A stretch of 64,000 bases of DNA from Cavia porcellus (lineage: Eukaryota > Chordata > Mammalia > Rodentia > Caviidae). The position numbers and the translations under genes were made by a program. Below the pieces are notes generated by a model. It had not been told where the DNA came from. It saw only the letters and a program-made list of their open reading frames with translations, and searched no databases. The stretch is taken from assembly GCF_034190915.1 (NCBI RefSeq), contig NW_026947486.1, forward strand, positions 27,749,344 to 27,813,343, written 5' to 3'. Below are positions 24,140 through 36,563 of this stretch, one piece after another (position 1 is the first letter of the stretch; each line of letters begins with the position of its first letter).

Positions 24140-25170
24140 TGAAAATATTTTAAAATAAACTTTACATTTTGAAACACTTTCAGGTTTACAGAAAAATTGT
24201 GAAGATAGTACAAATAATTCCCCTATACCTTGCATCTAGTTTCATGTGTTATTAACTTTGAACACTATTATTGTACATCTGTTACAATTAATGAAATAAT
24301 ATTGATGTATTAATATTAATTGAAGTTCATACTTTATCCAGATTGATTTCATTTTTATCCAATATCCTTTTTCTCTTTTATTATACTTCCAGTATTCAAG
24401 ATACTACATTACATTTAGTAATCAAATTTTTGTAGGGTCCTTTTGGTTATGAGAGTTTTTCAGATTTACTTTGTTTTCAATTGCCCTGGAAGTATTGAAC
24501 AGTAAGTTTTTCAGTTTGGATTTATCTAGTTTTTTTTACCATGAAGAAACTGGGCTCTGTGGAAGAAGATCACAGGATAAAGTGCTAGATTTTTATGATA
24601 TTTACATAATATCATTCTTGTTAAGCTTGAGCACTTAGCAAAGATAGCATTTATCATCTTTTTCATATGTACTCTTTATCTCCCTTTCATACTTTTTTCA
24701 AAAGAAGTCACTATATACAATCCACATTTGAAGTGTTAATGATGTATTCACCATATTCTTGATTTCAAATATCTCTATAAGCTATTTGGAATTATTCTAA
24801 ATGGGAGAGTTGTCTCTTGTTCATTTATTTATTTATAAAATTGTTTATTTATATTCAGATGGATTCATGTATATTTATTTGTAGGTTGCAATTCTATACT
24901 ACTTTAATTATTTTGCTGACCAAGTTGTTTTTTGCTTTGCTCATAGGGAACTCTTTTATGTTGACTCTCAAGTCTTTTTGACATACCATCCTTATTTATT
25001 AGGTTATCCTTATATTCTAGGACTCCAAGCTGTTATGGGATCATTTTTCATCCCTACACTAAATCCTTTTAAAAGGAGTCCTGCTTACATTTACTGGCAA
25101 ATGTTACTAGAAACCAATATCTGGGCATCAGGTAGGCTTGTTGTTGCTGAGATACTGTTGTTTGAAGATC
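24140..25170 (+). mobile_element. Ancient mammalian L1M 3' end
   Basis: The order of TTTACAGAAAAATTGTGAAG, ATTGTACATCTGTTACAATT, CATACTTTATCCAGATTGAT, GAAGAAACTGGGCTCTGTGG and the later ATTTGGAATTATTCTAAATG resembles the 3' end of old mammal-wide L1M elements in sense orientation. It is strongly diverged and has no coding capacity. If the KLF8 3' UTR is long, this lies within it. Confidence 0.55.
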
Positions 25171-25301
25171 TTCTCAGCTGACGAGACAAGGAAATATATG
25201 TTTGTGCACTAACTTATGTGATCATTCATATAGTTTAGATGTATGGGAGTGCATATTGGTGTCTTCAACTCGAATCCACATGAATCAGTCTACCTTGTTT
25301 C

Positions 25302-25305
<4 letters not shown>

Positions 25306-25353
<48 letters not shown>
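25306..25353. repeat. (TA)n microsatellite
   Basis: About 24 TA units. The open frames across it (poly Tyr-Ile) are artefacts. Confidence 0.95.
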
Positions 25354-25356
<3 letters not shown>

Positions 25357-26084
25357 TCCTCTGATTCCAGTGGTGAGAAGTATGGGTCCCACTTGTTGCC
25401 ATCTATTTGAGTACCAATATCTGATTTGTCAATATGTACACTCATGGTAAACAACTTTACAAAACAGAACCCAGTATTTATGCATATGACCGTAATAGTT
25501 TGAGAATTCCGAAAGGTCTGTTTCAAGAAACAGAGTATCAGCAAAATTCTAGAATCAGATTTCTGTGATCTTGACACCAAAAATTTGGCATCTATCTTGT
25601 CCTAAAAAGATTTTTCATTGCCAGATTATTAGAAATTTGCTAACCTTGAATAAACCAGGGAAATGCATTATTTCATAATGTGCTAATTACCGGATTAGAT
25701 ACTAGGGGAGAATTAACACAAAAGAAACTAAGTGAGCCCAACTTAAAGAAATCTTGGCACTACCTGTTTTCCTACTGAATATAGCTTTTGACAACAGGAG
25801 TGTTTTCCTGAGTTACCTCTTTTCCATATTTTTCTCAGTCCTCTAGTAGAATTTAGTTGAATCATATCAGTTCTTTGTGTCTCGATTAACCCAACTAAAA
25901 ATGGGGCTCCAAATATTTACCGAACAAGAATATTTTGAGTGGCAAAAATGATGAAAGACACTTAAATGAACAACAATAAATTATAATCTTTATTATCCTG
26001 GTAATTATATACTTATCCCATGAGCAGTAGGGAATTAGGCCTCCCAGGTAATAAGGGCTAAATTTGAATCAGCAACAAAGGTAG
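25354..26084. other. Unannotated spacer or 3' UTR
   Basis: Nothing supportable is seen. Confidence 0.5.
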
Positions 26085-26265
26085 TTGAAGTCAAGACTGG
26101 TGGCACCGGTAGTAAACCTAGAACCCTGAAATAGTGAGCCCAGCCAGGGCAAGTTGACAAGATTCCATCCCAAAACAAGAAAAAAAAAAATTAAAATTGA
26201 TCTGGGAATGCAGTGACAATACTGCATTCAATGCCCAGTACTTAAAAAGATAAAAAGTAAAAGAA
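26085..26265 (+). mobile_element. B4-like SINE remnant
   Basis: A B1-like right part (GCCCAGCCAGGGCAAGTTGA, then CCATCCCAAAACAAG and an A-run) is followed by a piece resembling the ID half (CTGGGAATGCAG, CAATGCCCAGTACTTA). It has the same B1+ID order as 20640-20905, in the opposite orientation. Confidence 0.4.
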
Positions 26266-26935
26266 ATGCCACTGAAATCTTTCTTATTTTCACCTTTCTT
26301 ACATTCTCTTTGTTATTAACTACTGAGTTGTCATATTTTCCTCATTTTCAATACCTAAAGGTACAGCTGTACAAATCCATTGTCTTAAAACTGTTTCTCC
26401 CTTTTATCTCACTAGCTGTACCACATTATGTCTCATCTTGTCAGAAGCACCAAGGCAGTTTCTCAAAGTCCTTCTGCCTTCAGCATGTTGATATTCATAT
26501 TTTCTCATTCTCCACTTACTATACGAAGGAAGTGGGGTAAAGTGTGTTTGAGATTGGACTCTGCTGGAAGAGGATAGAATGTGTAACACTGGCAGGATAT
26601 TTCTTCATTTTTCAAACACTGCTTTCAAATTCTGTTCGTTTTTCTCATGAGTTGAGGGCAGGTGAAGAGATAATATTTTGTTAACTTTTAAGCGTCCAAT
26701 TTACTGATATTTCCTAGAGTTAGTAAAAATTACCAAATTAATGGAAATTACCGTATTCCTATGTTGTATTGAGTGGTGTTTTCATTGTATAAAATGAAAT
26801 AAAAAAGGAAAAGAGAATTCCTAGTGCTATGACCTTTTTGTTTTGTTTATTTATTCATTTATTTTTACAAGAGTTTACAGCAAGAGAGCTGTGCCAGAAT
26901 CTGACTTGCTATTTCTTGTTTTGGGGAAAGCTTGC

Positions 26936-26941
26936 AATAAA
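26936..26941 (+). promoter_or_regulatory. Candidate poly(A) signal AATAAA
   Basis: AATAAA preceded by an AU-rich stretch with ATTTA motifs (about 26845-26870). A plausible distal end for KLF8, together with the AATAAA at 27285-27290. Not proven. Confidence 0.35.
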
Positions 26942-27284
26942 AGAACTGATTTATTTTATCATTATTAACTTAAGCATAAAACAGTATAGTAAACTTTAGT
27001 CTACTTGATTCTTATATTTATGCCTCATTGTTTTAATGCCTTAAAGTGCCACCCAGTATTTCCTGTATTTTATAATAATTCCTGCTCCAGAGGCATGGTT
27101 TTAAGCAGTCTCATGTAAATGTCTGGCTTCCACCTGAAAAGCTTCAAGAATTGCTTCAGTTAGCATGGCCACTTAGAGTTTACTCTGTCCTAGCTGAAAG
27201 GAACTCTCCCCATGTGGCATCCAGGCAGAATGTGTGCTAAGGTACTAAGATATTTGTTTAGTATGATTATTGTGCTTTTTTATT

Positions 27285-27290
27285 AATAAA
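27285..27290 (+). promoter_or_regulatory. Candidate poly(A) signal AATAAA
   Basis: AATAAA followed within about 20 bp by a T-rich stretch. An alternative distal poly(A) site. Confidence 0.35.
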
Positions 27291-27300
27291 ATGTTTTTAA

Positions 27301-28639
27301 CTTCTCCAAATTGTGTTTCAACATAGTACTAGTTAATAATCTTTCTCTTTAGCTGGGTAAAGTTGTGATGAAATTACTGCATAATGTTATGGGGCAATCA
27401 AAGAAATCGGGCTGTCATAAACAATAATTTCTCTGTTTAAACATGTTGGGAATTTTCAGTTCTTGGTAATATATTCATCCAATCTGTGAATGAGGCTCAT
27501 GAAGACTGTATGCTCCATATGCATATTTCTATAAATGATTCCAAAGAATTTTGTGGCATATAGTCTCAGTTGGCTAGGCTTCTCGACAAAGGCCTCTGTT
27601 CCTCACTTTATTTATAGTCTTGTTCTCAAGAAGTGAGGAGAAAGGAGGGTATGGTGACAGCTTTAATTATCAAGGACATTCCAATAAAAATAACAACTCT
27701 GAGTGGGGCTGTGAAAAGTTGTCTTATCTGATGATTTGGTCTATCAAAGAAATACTGGCACTGTAACAGAAAAAGAGGAATTCTTTGAGGGAGCTTGAAG
27801 CTGACATTGGAAAGGTCTGCCAGAATGAAATTTTCATTACAACTGACAAAATTGAGTCTCAGTGTTTATCGATTTCTGAGAAATACCCATTTATTCATGT
27901 CTTTTTGGAAAGTAAAAGAAAAATTATGATGAAACAAACATTAGTTTTTCAAAATGGTACTGGGAGGCCATTAAAGAAGTAAGACTTATGCATAATTTAA
28001 ACTATTGCCTAAAAATGTGAACTTTGGTCAAATAGAAAGTTGGACCACAGGCATCTGGAATGACCAAACTGATTGAACAATTATGTTGGGCTCAGTGGCT
28101 CAAGATACATGTCAAGAAATTACTGGTCTTCTATTTGTGGACATTTTCATTCTATGTATACATTCTGAATCTTTTGTCAGTCACATATTCCCTATTTCTT
28201 TTCAATATCCAATAGCCCAAATCAGTTCTCACTTTTTCTTGCCTTCTACTAGATACTAATTCAGTGCTTCCTGAGTCCGTGTCTCCTATATTTCAATTTC
28301 TAAGACCCCATGTAAATTCTTTTTTACTTTTTCAATTTCTGAGTTTAGATTAATTGTCATTACATTGTGTCACTGAGAGATAAAGTAATTCATGTGTACC
28401 TGTGGTGCTGTCTCAGACATGAATAAATGTAGCTACAGTGACCCTTTTGTACTCGATCATATCCTTGGCAATTACAGATAATAGGGTATGTTCTCTCAGT
28501 TTCTAAATCTCTTAGTCTTTGGTTGAAGTTTCAAAATTTTATTTGGCGCTCCTTGCTAGATGCTCAAAAATGATATTCCTCAGTTACATCAAAGGAATAC
28601 TTTCATTTAGATGATTACAAAAATTTTGGGGGGGAATGA
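27301..28639. other. Intergenic, unannotated
   Basis: A/T-rich with no recognised gene. The 65-codon frame at 27785 has no family resemblance. Confidence 0.5.
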
Positions 28640-29330
28640 AAAATCATGCATCAAATATTGAAAGAATAATGACATTGTACATGCCCATATACCCACTACT
28701 CTGATGGACAATAGAACATTTATTGCTCAGACCTCCAGATATATCCAGATACCAATCCCTTATCACATTCCCCTTATTCTTCCCAAAGGTAACTTCTATC
28801 CTATTTTCAATGATGATCATTTTCTTTGTTTTGAAACTAATCTTACTATAGATGAAATCAAGCCTAAATAATATTTTACTTTTACCTGTTTTTGAACTTT
28901 AAATAAATAGAATCTTACTGTATTAATTTGTGCCTTGATGTTTTACTCAGAATTATATCTATAAGGTTCATCCATGAAAATATTTGCAACCACAGTACTT
29001 TTATTTACATTGCTCTGAGATACTCAACTATATAAGCAAATATACTTTTATTATAGAAAGAGGTATATCCATTTGAACTTTAAAATTCCCTGATATTGCT
29101 ACATATTAGGAAGTAATATTTAGGAAAACAAAATTCTGATGATCTTTTAAATGTCTCATGTATATGTATAAGAATTTGCCTCAGGAAAATATCTAAGGTT
29201 GGAATTCATGGTATACAGAGTATTTGCATTTTAAATTTAGCTAGATAAAGCATTTTTTCTATGCAGTTGTTCCAATTTATGTTTTCATCAGAAATATATG
29301 AGTGTTTAAATTATCCTACATCTGTGGTAA
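28640..29330 (-). mobile_element. Ancient L1M 3' end, antisense
   Basis: Blocks such as TGCCCATATACCCACTACTC, CAATCCCTTATCACATTCCC, TTTTTGAACTTTAAATAAAT and GGTTCATCCATGAAAATATT follow the order of reversed old mammalian L1 3' sequence. It is highly diverged. Confidence 0.45.
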
Positions 29331-30764
29331 TATAATACCATCTTGATTTTTTTGAACTTCTAGAGAAGTAACCCAGGGACTCATATGTGCTAGGCAAAAT
29401 CTACACTGAGATATATCTTCAAACGGTGAACTTTTTAAAAATACCACTTTATTGGTGTATAACATATTTTATGGCTTTCATCAGAATTTTCTTCAATGCC
29501 TATAAAATTAGATATTTTTTCACACATTTTTTGACCGTTCAGATATCTTCTACTGAAGTGTCTATTGAAGTCAATAATGGACGCTATTACATACCTCCAG
29601 GACACCACATTCTGGGAACAGACACTCATTTTCAAGTTGCTGAGAATGTCTGAAGCATGCATGTCTCAGCTTAATTGCTCCCCAAATTGGAATTACTGAA
29701 ATTTAAAAACCCATTTTAGGATTTATAGTCTAAATTCAGTAGATTCTTAATGCAGGTTTATAAAGGCTTAGACTATGGCTCCATTTTAGGACAATTTTGA
29801 AGCGTCGCTGACTCTTCATAACACTCATGACTGTAATGTTTGCTGTAACTGTATTGCAGTTCCACATTTCCTTCTGCATCCTATAACTTCCTTCATGTAG
29901 TTATAGGTTTTGATCCAGAAAGCATGTCCTAATATAATGCATACATTATTATCTAAGACAAATACAATTCTATCTTTTAGAGCCAGACATTAACTGCACC
30001 TAAAGCTAATTTTCATATGTTATGAGAGATAGTAGCCTTACATTATTTCTTTTACCTGTATAAAATAAGCTTCTAAGCAAGACTTATGAAAATATCCATC
30101 ATTTTCTCACCAACAATATTATTTCTGTGATATTAAATATTGCAAGTATCTATTTGTGTTCCAATATCACATACTCTATTATTTAAAATAACTTTATGAA
30201 AAGCTTTGATACATTTTTAGGAAAATATCATAATCATTTGTTTTATTCATTAAACCATGAATTTGGTGGGTTATACTTTTTATTTTCTCATATTGAACCA
30301 CATTTTCATGTGTAGAACACTCTACTTGATCAAAATGTTAGTCTTTATATATACTGTTATATTGTTGAATTTGTCATTTTCTTTCAATTTAACACCTATG
30401 TTACTGATTTTCTTTTTACCTCCACTAGCGACATGTCTTTGTACATCTTCAGGGGATACACTATTATAATTCAATACCTGTATAAAGAGAGTAACAAACA
30501 AATCAGAGTAATAAGCATTTCTATCTCTATATACATTAATCACCTTTATGTTTTGGAAATTTTCTAGTCAGTTGGAAATATAGATAAATGAATCATAGAT
30601 TTTTTTAAAAATTTCTAGTTATCTGTAATTACCCTAATGTGCTAAAAAGAACCAGAGTAATTCTACTTCCCATTGGTTTTAGTGCTCTTTTTAAAACTTT
30701 TTTCTACAAATGCTGAATATAATTTACTGAAGTTCTCCAAATAAGGGACACAGATCAGCATATT
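29331..30764. other. Intergenic, unannotated
   Basis: A/T-rich. A weak antisense ID/B4-like tail is possible at about 29355-29410. No gene is seen. Confidence 0.5.
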
Positions 30765-31640
30765 GGATTAAAAATCTGAATTCTCTGGCAAAAACATACA
30801 GAGAGTAAAATATTGGAAGTTATTCCATGCCAGTCAAATCTAGAATCAAGAAAGGATTGCTACAGTCACATCCAACAAAGTGTACTGTAAACCATATTTA
30901 GATACATTTTAGTTTCAAGTAACCAAACTGCCCCTCGAAACTCAGTTATTATAAGGTGCCAACACTGCAATTAAATTTGGGGTTTTGGTTTAAAAATTCA
31001 CATATTAACATCTTTTATATCAAAGTACAAACAACATGCATGCCATAGATGTGCCACCATTGCAAAATTAAATAGAAGTTGCTAAAGGGAACACTGACAT
31101 CACTACAAATAAAGAGACCAATCCACTAAGAAGATATAGTGATAACGTACCCAAGTATAGTGCACTCAAATTAATAAAATGATACTACACAATGTAAAGA
31201 AACAAACGGATTCAAACACAAGAATAATGAGTGAATTAAAAAACTCATCCTCACAATTAGATGAATGTGGAAAAAGCAAGAGTTAAGTAACTATACCATA
31301 CACTTATGGAAAGGTACAGACTGTTTTAGTAGTAGAATATTCTTCCTGTGCATCAACTCATAATACTTTTTCTAAAATAGATCATATTTTAATACACATA
31401 GCATATTTTACCAAATGGAAAAATAATTTTCTATATCTAACTAGATCATAATGAAATGAAAATAAAAATAAAACTACAGCAACTATAAAAACACATAGAA
31501 ATTAAATAATATAGTTCTGAATGATTTTTGGTTGACTGAAAAACTCAATAGAGAATCTTAAAATCCTAAAATCAATGAAAATGAGATATCCGAATCTATG
31601 GGACCTGGGAAAAACAGGTATAATAATATTAATAATTATG
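30765..31640 (+). mobile_element. L1 ORF2 fragment, sense, decayed
   Basis: Plus-strand sequence follows part of L1 ORF2 (for example ATAGAAATTAAATAATATAG and TTCTGAATGATTTTTGG near 31496-31531), with many stops. Boundaries are approximate. Confidence 0.55.
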
Positions 31641-31677
31641 AAAGCCTACAATAAAAATCAGAATAGCAAGAGAGAGA

Positions 31678-31897
31678 AGATCCAGGGCCTCTTGAAAATC
31701 CATCATTCTAGGACTTTGGGGACCAACCAAGAAATCAAGGATCCAGCCTTTCTGGTAAGCAGTGCAAGCTGCACGTGCACCAGAGAAAAGATCCAGTGTC
31801 TCCTGAGAATCCACCATGCTGGGACTTGGGAAACCAACAAAGAAATCAAGGATCCAGCCTTCCTGGTAAGCAGCAGAAGCCTTGCACCAGGGAGAGA
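31678..31897. repeat. 120-bp tandem duplication
   Basis: Unit 1 (31678-31797) and unit 2 (31798-31897) both run from AAGATCCAG through CAAGAAATCAAGGATCCAGC (31728-31747; AAGAAATCAAGGATCCAGCC in unit 2) to GGTAAGCAG and a CACCAG end. The copies clearly differ, so the duplication is not very recent. It sits between an L1 ORF2 fragment and an L1 3' UTR, and may be part of a LINE 3' region. Confidence 0.8.
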
Positions 31898-31915
31898 ACC
31901 TCCTGTGACACTTTC

Positions 31916-31916
<1 letters not shown>

Positions 31917-31946
<30 letters not shown>
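31917..31946. repeat. (CA)n microsatellite
   Basis: About 14 CA units directly after the 120-bp duplication. Confidence 0.95.
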
Positions 31947-31949
<3 letters not shown>

Positions 31950-31979
31950 CCCGTTACGTACTGGATGGTTCCCAACACA

Positions 31980-32405
31980 TCTTGAGTGGCTAGCAATTAA
32001 GATGTGTAAAGCAACTAAATGCTTGTATTGTTTGGTTGATTATGCAGGCCTGGGCCAGTGGTCTGAGCATCTCTTGGGAGAATGGCATTATGCAATATAA
32101 ATAATATGGAGGATTTCCTTCTATCTTGTCTTTGAAATCCAATATTGTTTTCACTGTTTTGCTTTGTTGATTATTTTTGCTTTATTCAATACTGTTTTCA
32201 TTTTTTATAGTGTTTTGTGTTTGGTTTGATCTTGCTATACCTGATGGAATCAACAACTATTGTGAAGACAAGATATACTATGGTAGCTATTATTGTTTTC
32301 CCGGGATACTGCTCTGAAGTTCTGTACCAATTTTGCTGCATTGTCTTGCCTGGCTTTGTTTTGTCTTGTTTTGTTGTATTTTACTATCTTTAAAATAAAA
32401 AATTA
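31980..32405 (+). mobile_element. L1 3' UTR, sense
   Basis: It matches 57225-57665 block by block: GGCCAGTGGTCTGAGCATCT / GGCCAGAGGTCTGAGCACAT, AATATTGTTTTCACTGTTTT in both, and AACTATTGTGAAGACAAGAT / AACTGTTGTGAAGACAACAA. It ends in TTTAAAATAAAAAATT. It represents the 3' UTR of an ORF2-bearing L1 family. Confidence 0.65.
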
Positions 32406-32894
32406 TAATAGCTGGTTTATTCAAGGCATAGAATAATTGATTAACATGTACATCAATAAAGTTAACATACATAAGTAGAATTACACATAAAATTTTATGA
32501 TTATCTCAGTGAACAGTACTTATGGCAGAATGGTTTTTTAGAAGTTTGAGTCTAGATGGAGGAAGTAGGTTATTAGGGATGTGCCTATGAAGAGTAGTTA
32601 TAGTTCCCAGCTTCCTCCTCATTCTGATTCTATCTCATTCTGCTTCACATATGCCATGAGATACCAGGTTTCCTCAGTGCTGGCCTTTCACTATGGCATT
32701 TCCTTCTTGCAATTATGAAACCATGGCCAGAAACATTGAAATTATGAACAACTTTATATTCTTTATGTTCTGTATAATGTGTATTTTGACCCTTAAATGA
32801 AAACAAAACTAGTAAAACTCTGAAGCATTTGTTTTCTTTTTCCTATCATGTAATATATATGTATGAATATTTTTATTTTCTACAACATACCAAC
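32406..32894. other. Unannotated spacer
   Basis: No gene or clear repeat identified. Confidence 0.5.
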
Positions 32895-33840
32895 ATGAAA
32901 GGACATAAAACTAACACTCAAAAATCAATAGCATTCTTGTACATAAATTAGAAAAAAGAGCACCTTGCACAATAGCATCAAAAATGATATACTTAGGCAT
33001 GAAGCTAAAAAGGAAGTGAAAATTTTTATACTAAAAACAATAGTACTCTGTAAAAAGATATCAAAGTGGATATCAGAAAATGAAAAGACATCCCCTGTTC
33101 TTGTATAGGAGGAACCAATGTAGTGAAAGTGATCATACATCAAAAACTTAAAGACTTAATGCAATGCCTATCAAAATACCAATAGCATAACTCACAAAAG
33201 TGGGGAAAAACCTTACAGTTTTACATGAAATCACAAGACACATAAAATAGCAAAAGCAATTCTGGGTAACAAGGGCAAGGCATGGGACATCACAATTTTC
33301 AATGTGAAATTATACTGCAAAATATCATGAAAATACAGCGTGATACTGGCAAGGATCAATGGAACAGTAGATGCTGAAACAACTTCAAATACACTCAGCC
33401 ACTTTGTCATTGAGAATAACACCAAGTTCACTAGAAGAAAACCCCTTTAGTAAATGGTGTGGGAATACTGGCTTTCCGCATTCCAAAATTGAAACTGGAC
33501 TCATATCACTCAGACATGCACTAAACTAATATCAAAGTGGATCAAAGATCAAATTAATAAAACAAACAATTAAAACTGCTGGAACATAGAATAGGTAAAA
33601 TTCTTATATTCATGGTGTAGGTTAAGATTTATGAACAAACCTCCAATTGCACAAGGAAATATTACAAATAATCAACTGGGATTACATCAAATTAAAATTT
33701 TTTTGCGCAGCAAAAGAAATCACTAACAGAATGAAAAAGCAATTCACAGAATGTCAAAATTTTTACCAGCTACTCCTCAGAGAACTAAAATATACAGTAT
33801 AAGAAGACCACAAAAATTAGACTTCCCTTAATTTAAAGAC
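32895..33840 (+). mobile_element. L1 ORF2 3' part, sense, decayed
   Basis: Plus-strand translation contains shifted blocks of the L1 ORF2 RT tail and C-terminal region. It is the complement of the antisense L1 sequence seen at about 52.9-53.6 kb (for example the AATGCCTATCAAAATACCAA-type string near 33162-33181). Non-coding. Confidence 0.6.
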
Positions 33841-33845
33841 CCCAT

Positions 33846-34385
33846 CAGGTGAGTTCCTGCACACTAGCTCAGGCCCTGGAGAAATTAAAATCCTCACTCC
33901 CAATGGTCAAGACACACACCAAGCTTCCAGCCACACTAGACTGGGCTCTGCAGGTTTTGGGCCCATCTGGGCCATGCACAGTGCCTTCTTTCAATCCAGG
34001 GAACTGTGTTTTTGGAGGAGGGAACTGGACTCCCAGCATGGGTGAGCTCCTGCTCACCATCCTGAGCCCCAGCACAGTTTAAGATCATTGCTCCCAGTGG
34101 TCAGGGACCCGCTCAGCTTCCAGCCATACTAAACTAGGCTTGGGAGGTTTTGTGGCCCAACTAGATTATACCCAGGGACCTTCTTCAATCAGGGGAGTTG
34201 AAAGCAGGTGAAGTGAGTTCCAGCGCATTGGTCCTTCCCTGGGGGGAGAATTGGACCATCATTCACAGTGGTTAGGGGCCCCCACCCAGCTTCTGGGACA
34301 CATGGGAGGTCCTGGGGACCTGGGACCATGCTCAACAACCTCCATTCAGTTGCAGGAGCAGAGGGCATAGGAGATGATTTCCAAC
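33846..34385 (+). repeat. L1 5' UTR monomers, about 170-195 bp, three units
   Basis: Units begin near 33846, 34038 and 34205 with (A/G)GGTGAG-TCC, and carry a '(C/A)C-CA(A/G)TGGTCA(A/G)G-AC' block, a 'CAGCTTCCAGCCA(C/T)ACTA' block and a 'CTTC-TTCAATC-AGGG' block. The same units occur reversed at 55820-56480. They sit directly 5' of a sense ORF1, so they are L1 promoter monomers. Confidence 0.7.
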
Positions 34386-34429
34386 ATGCCCAAGGGAAGC
34401 TTTGAGACATCACTTGAAACATGCAAATA

Positions 34430-35215
34430 TGGGAAAATGACGAAATGAAAGATCAAAATGCAATCTCAAACCTCCAGGCCATCCCAAGAAAGCTGAGGAA
34501 CCATGTACATACAAGAAAATATATGCCATACACCTGAAATACCTGAAAAAATAGCAACTGAAATAAAGAAGCAACTCCAGGAAGCTTTAAAGGAATTCAA
34601 ATTAGAAATAATCTCCCAGGTAAAAGAAGAAATGATAAAAGTAATGAAATAGATGCTGATGATGGAAGGAAAAACAGCATAATATTAATTGGATTCAATG
34701 AAGAAGCAGGATACAGGGCAAATGACATTTTTAAAAAAAACTATTCCCAGAAGTAATGGCAGAAAACTTCCCAAGCATGAAAAAAAACAATTTTACATGG
34801 AGATAAGTGAGGCATTAGCCAATTAACCATGACCAAAATAATCTAAACAAAGTCAAAAAATAATCTAGATTGCAAATTTCAACATAAGAACAGAATACTA
34901 AAAGACATTAGAGAAAAAAAATCACCAAAACAGAAAAACCCATGAGGATCACAGCATAGTTCTCAATACAAATACTTAACTCACAGAGAACTTGGGGTAA
35001 AGTGTTTGAAATATTGAAAGAAAACTTCCAGTACAGACTGATACACTCTGCCAAACTACCTTTCAAAGTCAGTGGAGAAACAAGATACTTCCATGACAAA
35101 GAACACCTGAAGAAATTAATGATCACCAAACAATTCTTCCAAAATTTTCTGAAAGATATTTTAGAAAGAGATAATTGTTTCCAGCAAGGGCAGGGCCTGC
35201 AAGAAAAGTGTGAGT
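34430..35215 (+). pseudogene. L1 ORF1, sense, decayed, fused to a minisatellite
   Basis: It follows the monomer array. Frameshifted blocks encode the N-terminal and coiled-coil part (about 34460-34640, the same protein as the minus-strand frame 55264-55497). 35002-35217 encodes 71 aa of the C-terminal domain (VFEILKENFQYRLIHSAKLPF-like order). The ORF1 end runs without a gap into the 60-bp tandem array. No ORF2 follows in this copy. Confidence 0.65.
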
Positions 35216-35870
35216 AGGCACTCTGCACTTTCTCCATTGCCCTGAAACTGTGGTATCTACAAGAATAGTGTGAGTTCATGCTCTGAGCTTCCTTCATTGT
35301 CTCTCAGACAGTAAGACTTGTGAGAAGAGTGTAAATGTCTGTTCTCTGCTTCTTGCACTGCCCCCAGACGATCGTGCATGGGAGAAGAGTATGAGTCCCA
35401 CACTCTGCACTTCTTCCATTGTTTCAGGGATGAGAGGACCTCTGAGAAGAGTGTAAGTTTGCACTCTGTACTTTTATTTCTCCAGAATGGTGTTGCCTAT
35501 GAGAAGAGTGCAAATTCATGTTCTGTACTTCTTCCATTGCCCTGGGATGGTGGTTCCTGTGAGAAGTGTGTGTCTATGCTCTACACTTCCTTCATTGTCC
35601 CTTAGCCTGTGGTTCCTATGAGAAGAATGTGGGTCCAAGTTCTGCACTTCCTCCACTGTCCTGGGACAGTGGCACATGCAATAAGAGTGTGAATTTGTGC
35701 TCTGTGTTTCTTCCATTGCCTTGGGACAGTGGTGCTTTGCAAGAAGAGTGTAAGTCTGAAATCTGTGCTTCTTCCATTGTCTCCAGGATGGTGGAACCTG
35801 TGAAAAGAGTGTGAGTCCACACTTTTCACTTCCTCCATTTTGTCTGAAATGGTGATGTCTGCATGAGTTA
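35201..35870. repeat. 60-bp minisatellite, about 11-12 copies
   Basis: A unit with the approximate pattern GAGAAGAGTGTGAGT, a short variable part, CTCTGCACTTC, TTCCATTG, CC-GGGA-GGTG recurs at 35203, 35263, 35322, 35382, 35442, 35501, 35561, 35621, 35681, 35741 and 35801, with a degenerate last unit near 35860. The spacing is 59-60 bp. Because 60 is a multiple of 3, long repetitive frames appear on both strands (for example 206 codons on the minus strand). Units differ from each other by many substitutions. Confidence 0.92.
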
Positions 35871-35879
35871 TGTAACTCA

Positions 35880-36551
35880 CACGTTTGGCAGTTGAACCAA
35901 TCAGAAACCCAAGATCCAGGGCAAAAGTGGGTCCCTAAGTACATGTGCACACACAAAGCTTTGGAGAGCAAAGTAATCAGTGAAACCAGTAATGTGGAAT
36001 CATTTGAAGCAGCAAGGAGCCAGAAGTTGAACTCTGGAGAACTCCACAAACAGAAGACCAGTCCCAGCCCTCTGACCCAGAGGCCAAGATCATTTCTGTA
36101 CACAGCACATTTGTGATAGCTAAAAGACACTGTCACAGAACAATAAACACCAACAATATCTTATTATTTCATTCTCCCTTGTTTGTCTCATTTGCTATCA
36201 CTTTTCTGTTTGGTTGGATGTCATCTTGTTTTGTGTTCTGTGGTTATGTTTGTACTTGAGGTTTTTTTAAATCTCCCTTCTCTAATCCCTTTTCTCTTTA
36301 TTTCTTTTCTTCTTCAGTTTTTCATCCTCTTCTTTATATTTTTTTTACTGTTTAGGTTTCTTTTGTTTCTTCTACATTTTATTCTATTGATCTTTATTTT
36401 TGTCTTTCATCAACTTCTTGAGTTTAAATTTTCAAGTGATTAATCATTGTCTCTGTCCTTTGTGATTACTCCATTACATTCTTTTTCATTCTTTTCTTTC
36501 TTGTGCCCTCCAGTTTCCCAAAAATCAGGTGATCACACTTTGTCATCTAAC
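35880..36551. other. Unassigned sequence between minisatellite and HAL1-like insertion
   Basis: The first 250 bp could be part of an unrecognised LTR or L1 5' region (it has AATAAA near 36141). 36170-36540 is strongly pyrimidine-rich on the plus strand. No gene is identified. Confidence 0.4.
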
Positions 36552-36563
36552 CTTGCCTCTATT
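36552..36563. repeat. Target-site duplication, copy 1, of the minus-strand HAL1-like element
   Basis: CTTGCCTCTATT, repeated exactly at 40130-40141 on the other side of the element. Read on the minus strand the site is TTT|AATAG, fitting L1 endonuclease preference. Confidence 0.8.

Noticed and set aside
27785..27982. Small protein-coding gene downstream of KLF8
   Set aside because: 65 codons, no recognisable family, no promoter or splice evidence.
35201..35870. Regular 60-bp repeats resembling a CRISPR array
   Set aside because: Units are directly contiguous with no conserved-repeat/variable-spacer division, and the genome is mammalian.
35516..36136. 206-codon minus-strand open frame with 20-residue repeats
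   Set aside because: It is the translation of the 60-bp minisatellite; other frames on both strands are also open because 60 is a multiple of 3. No start context, family or domain supports it.
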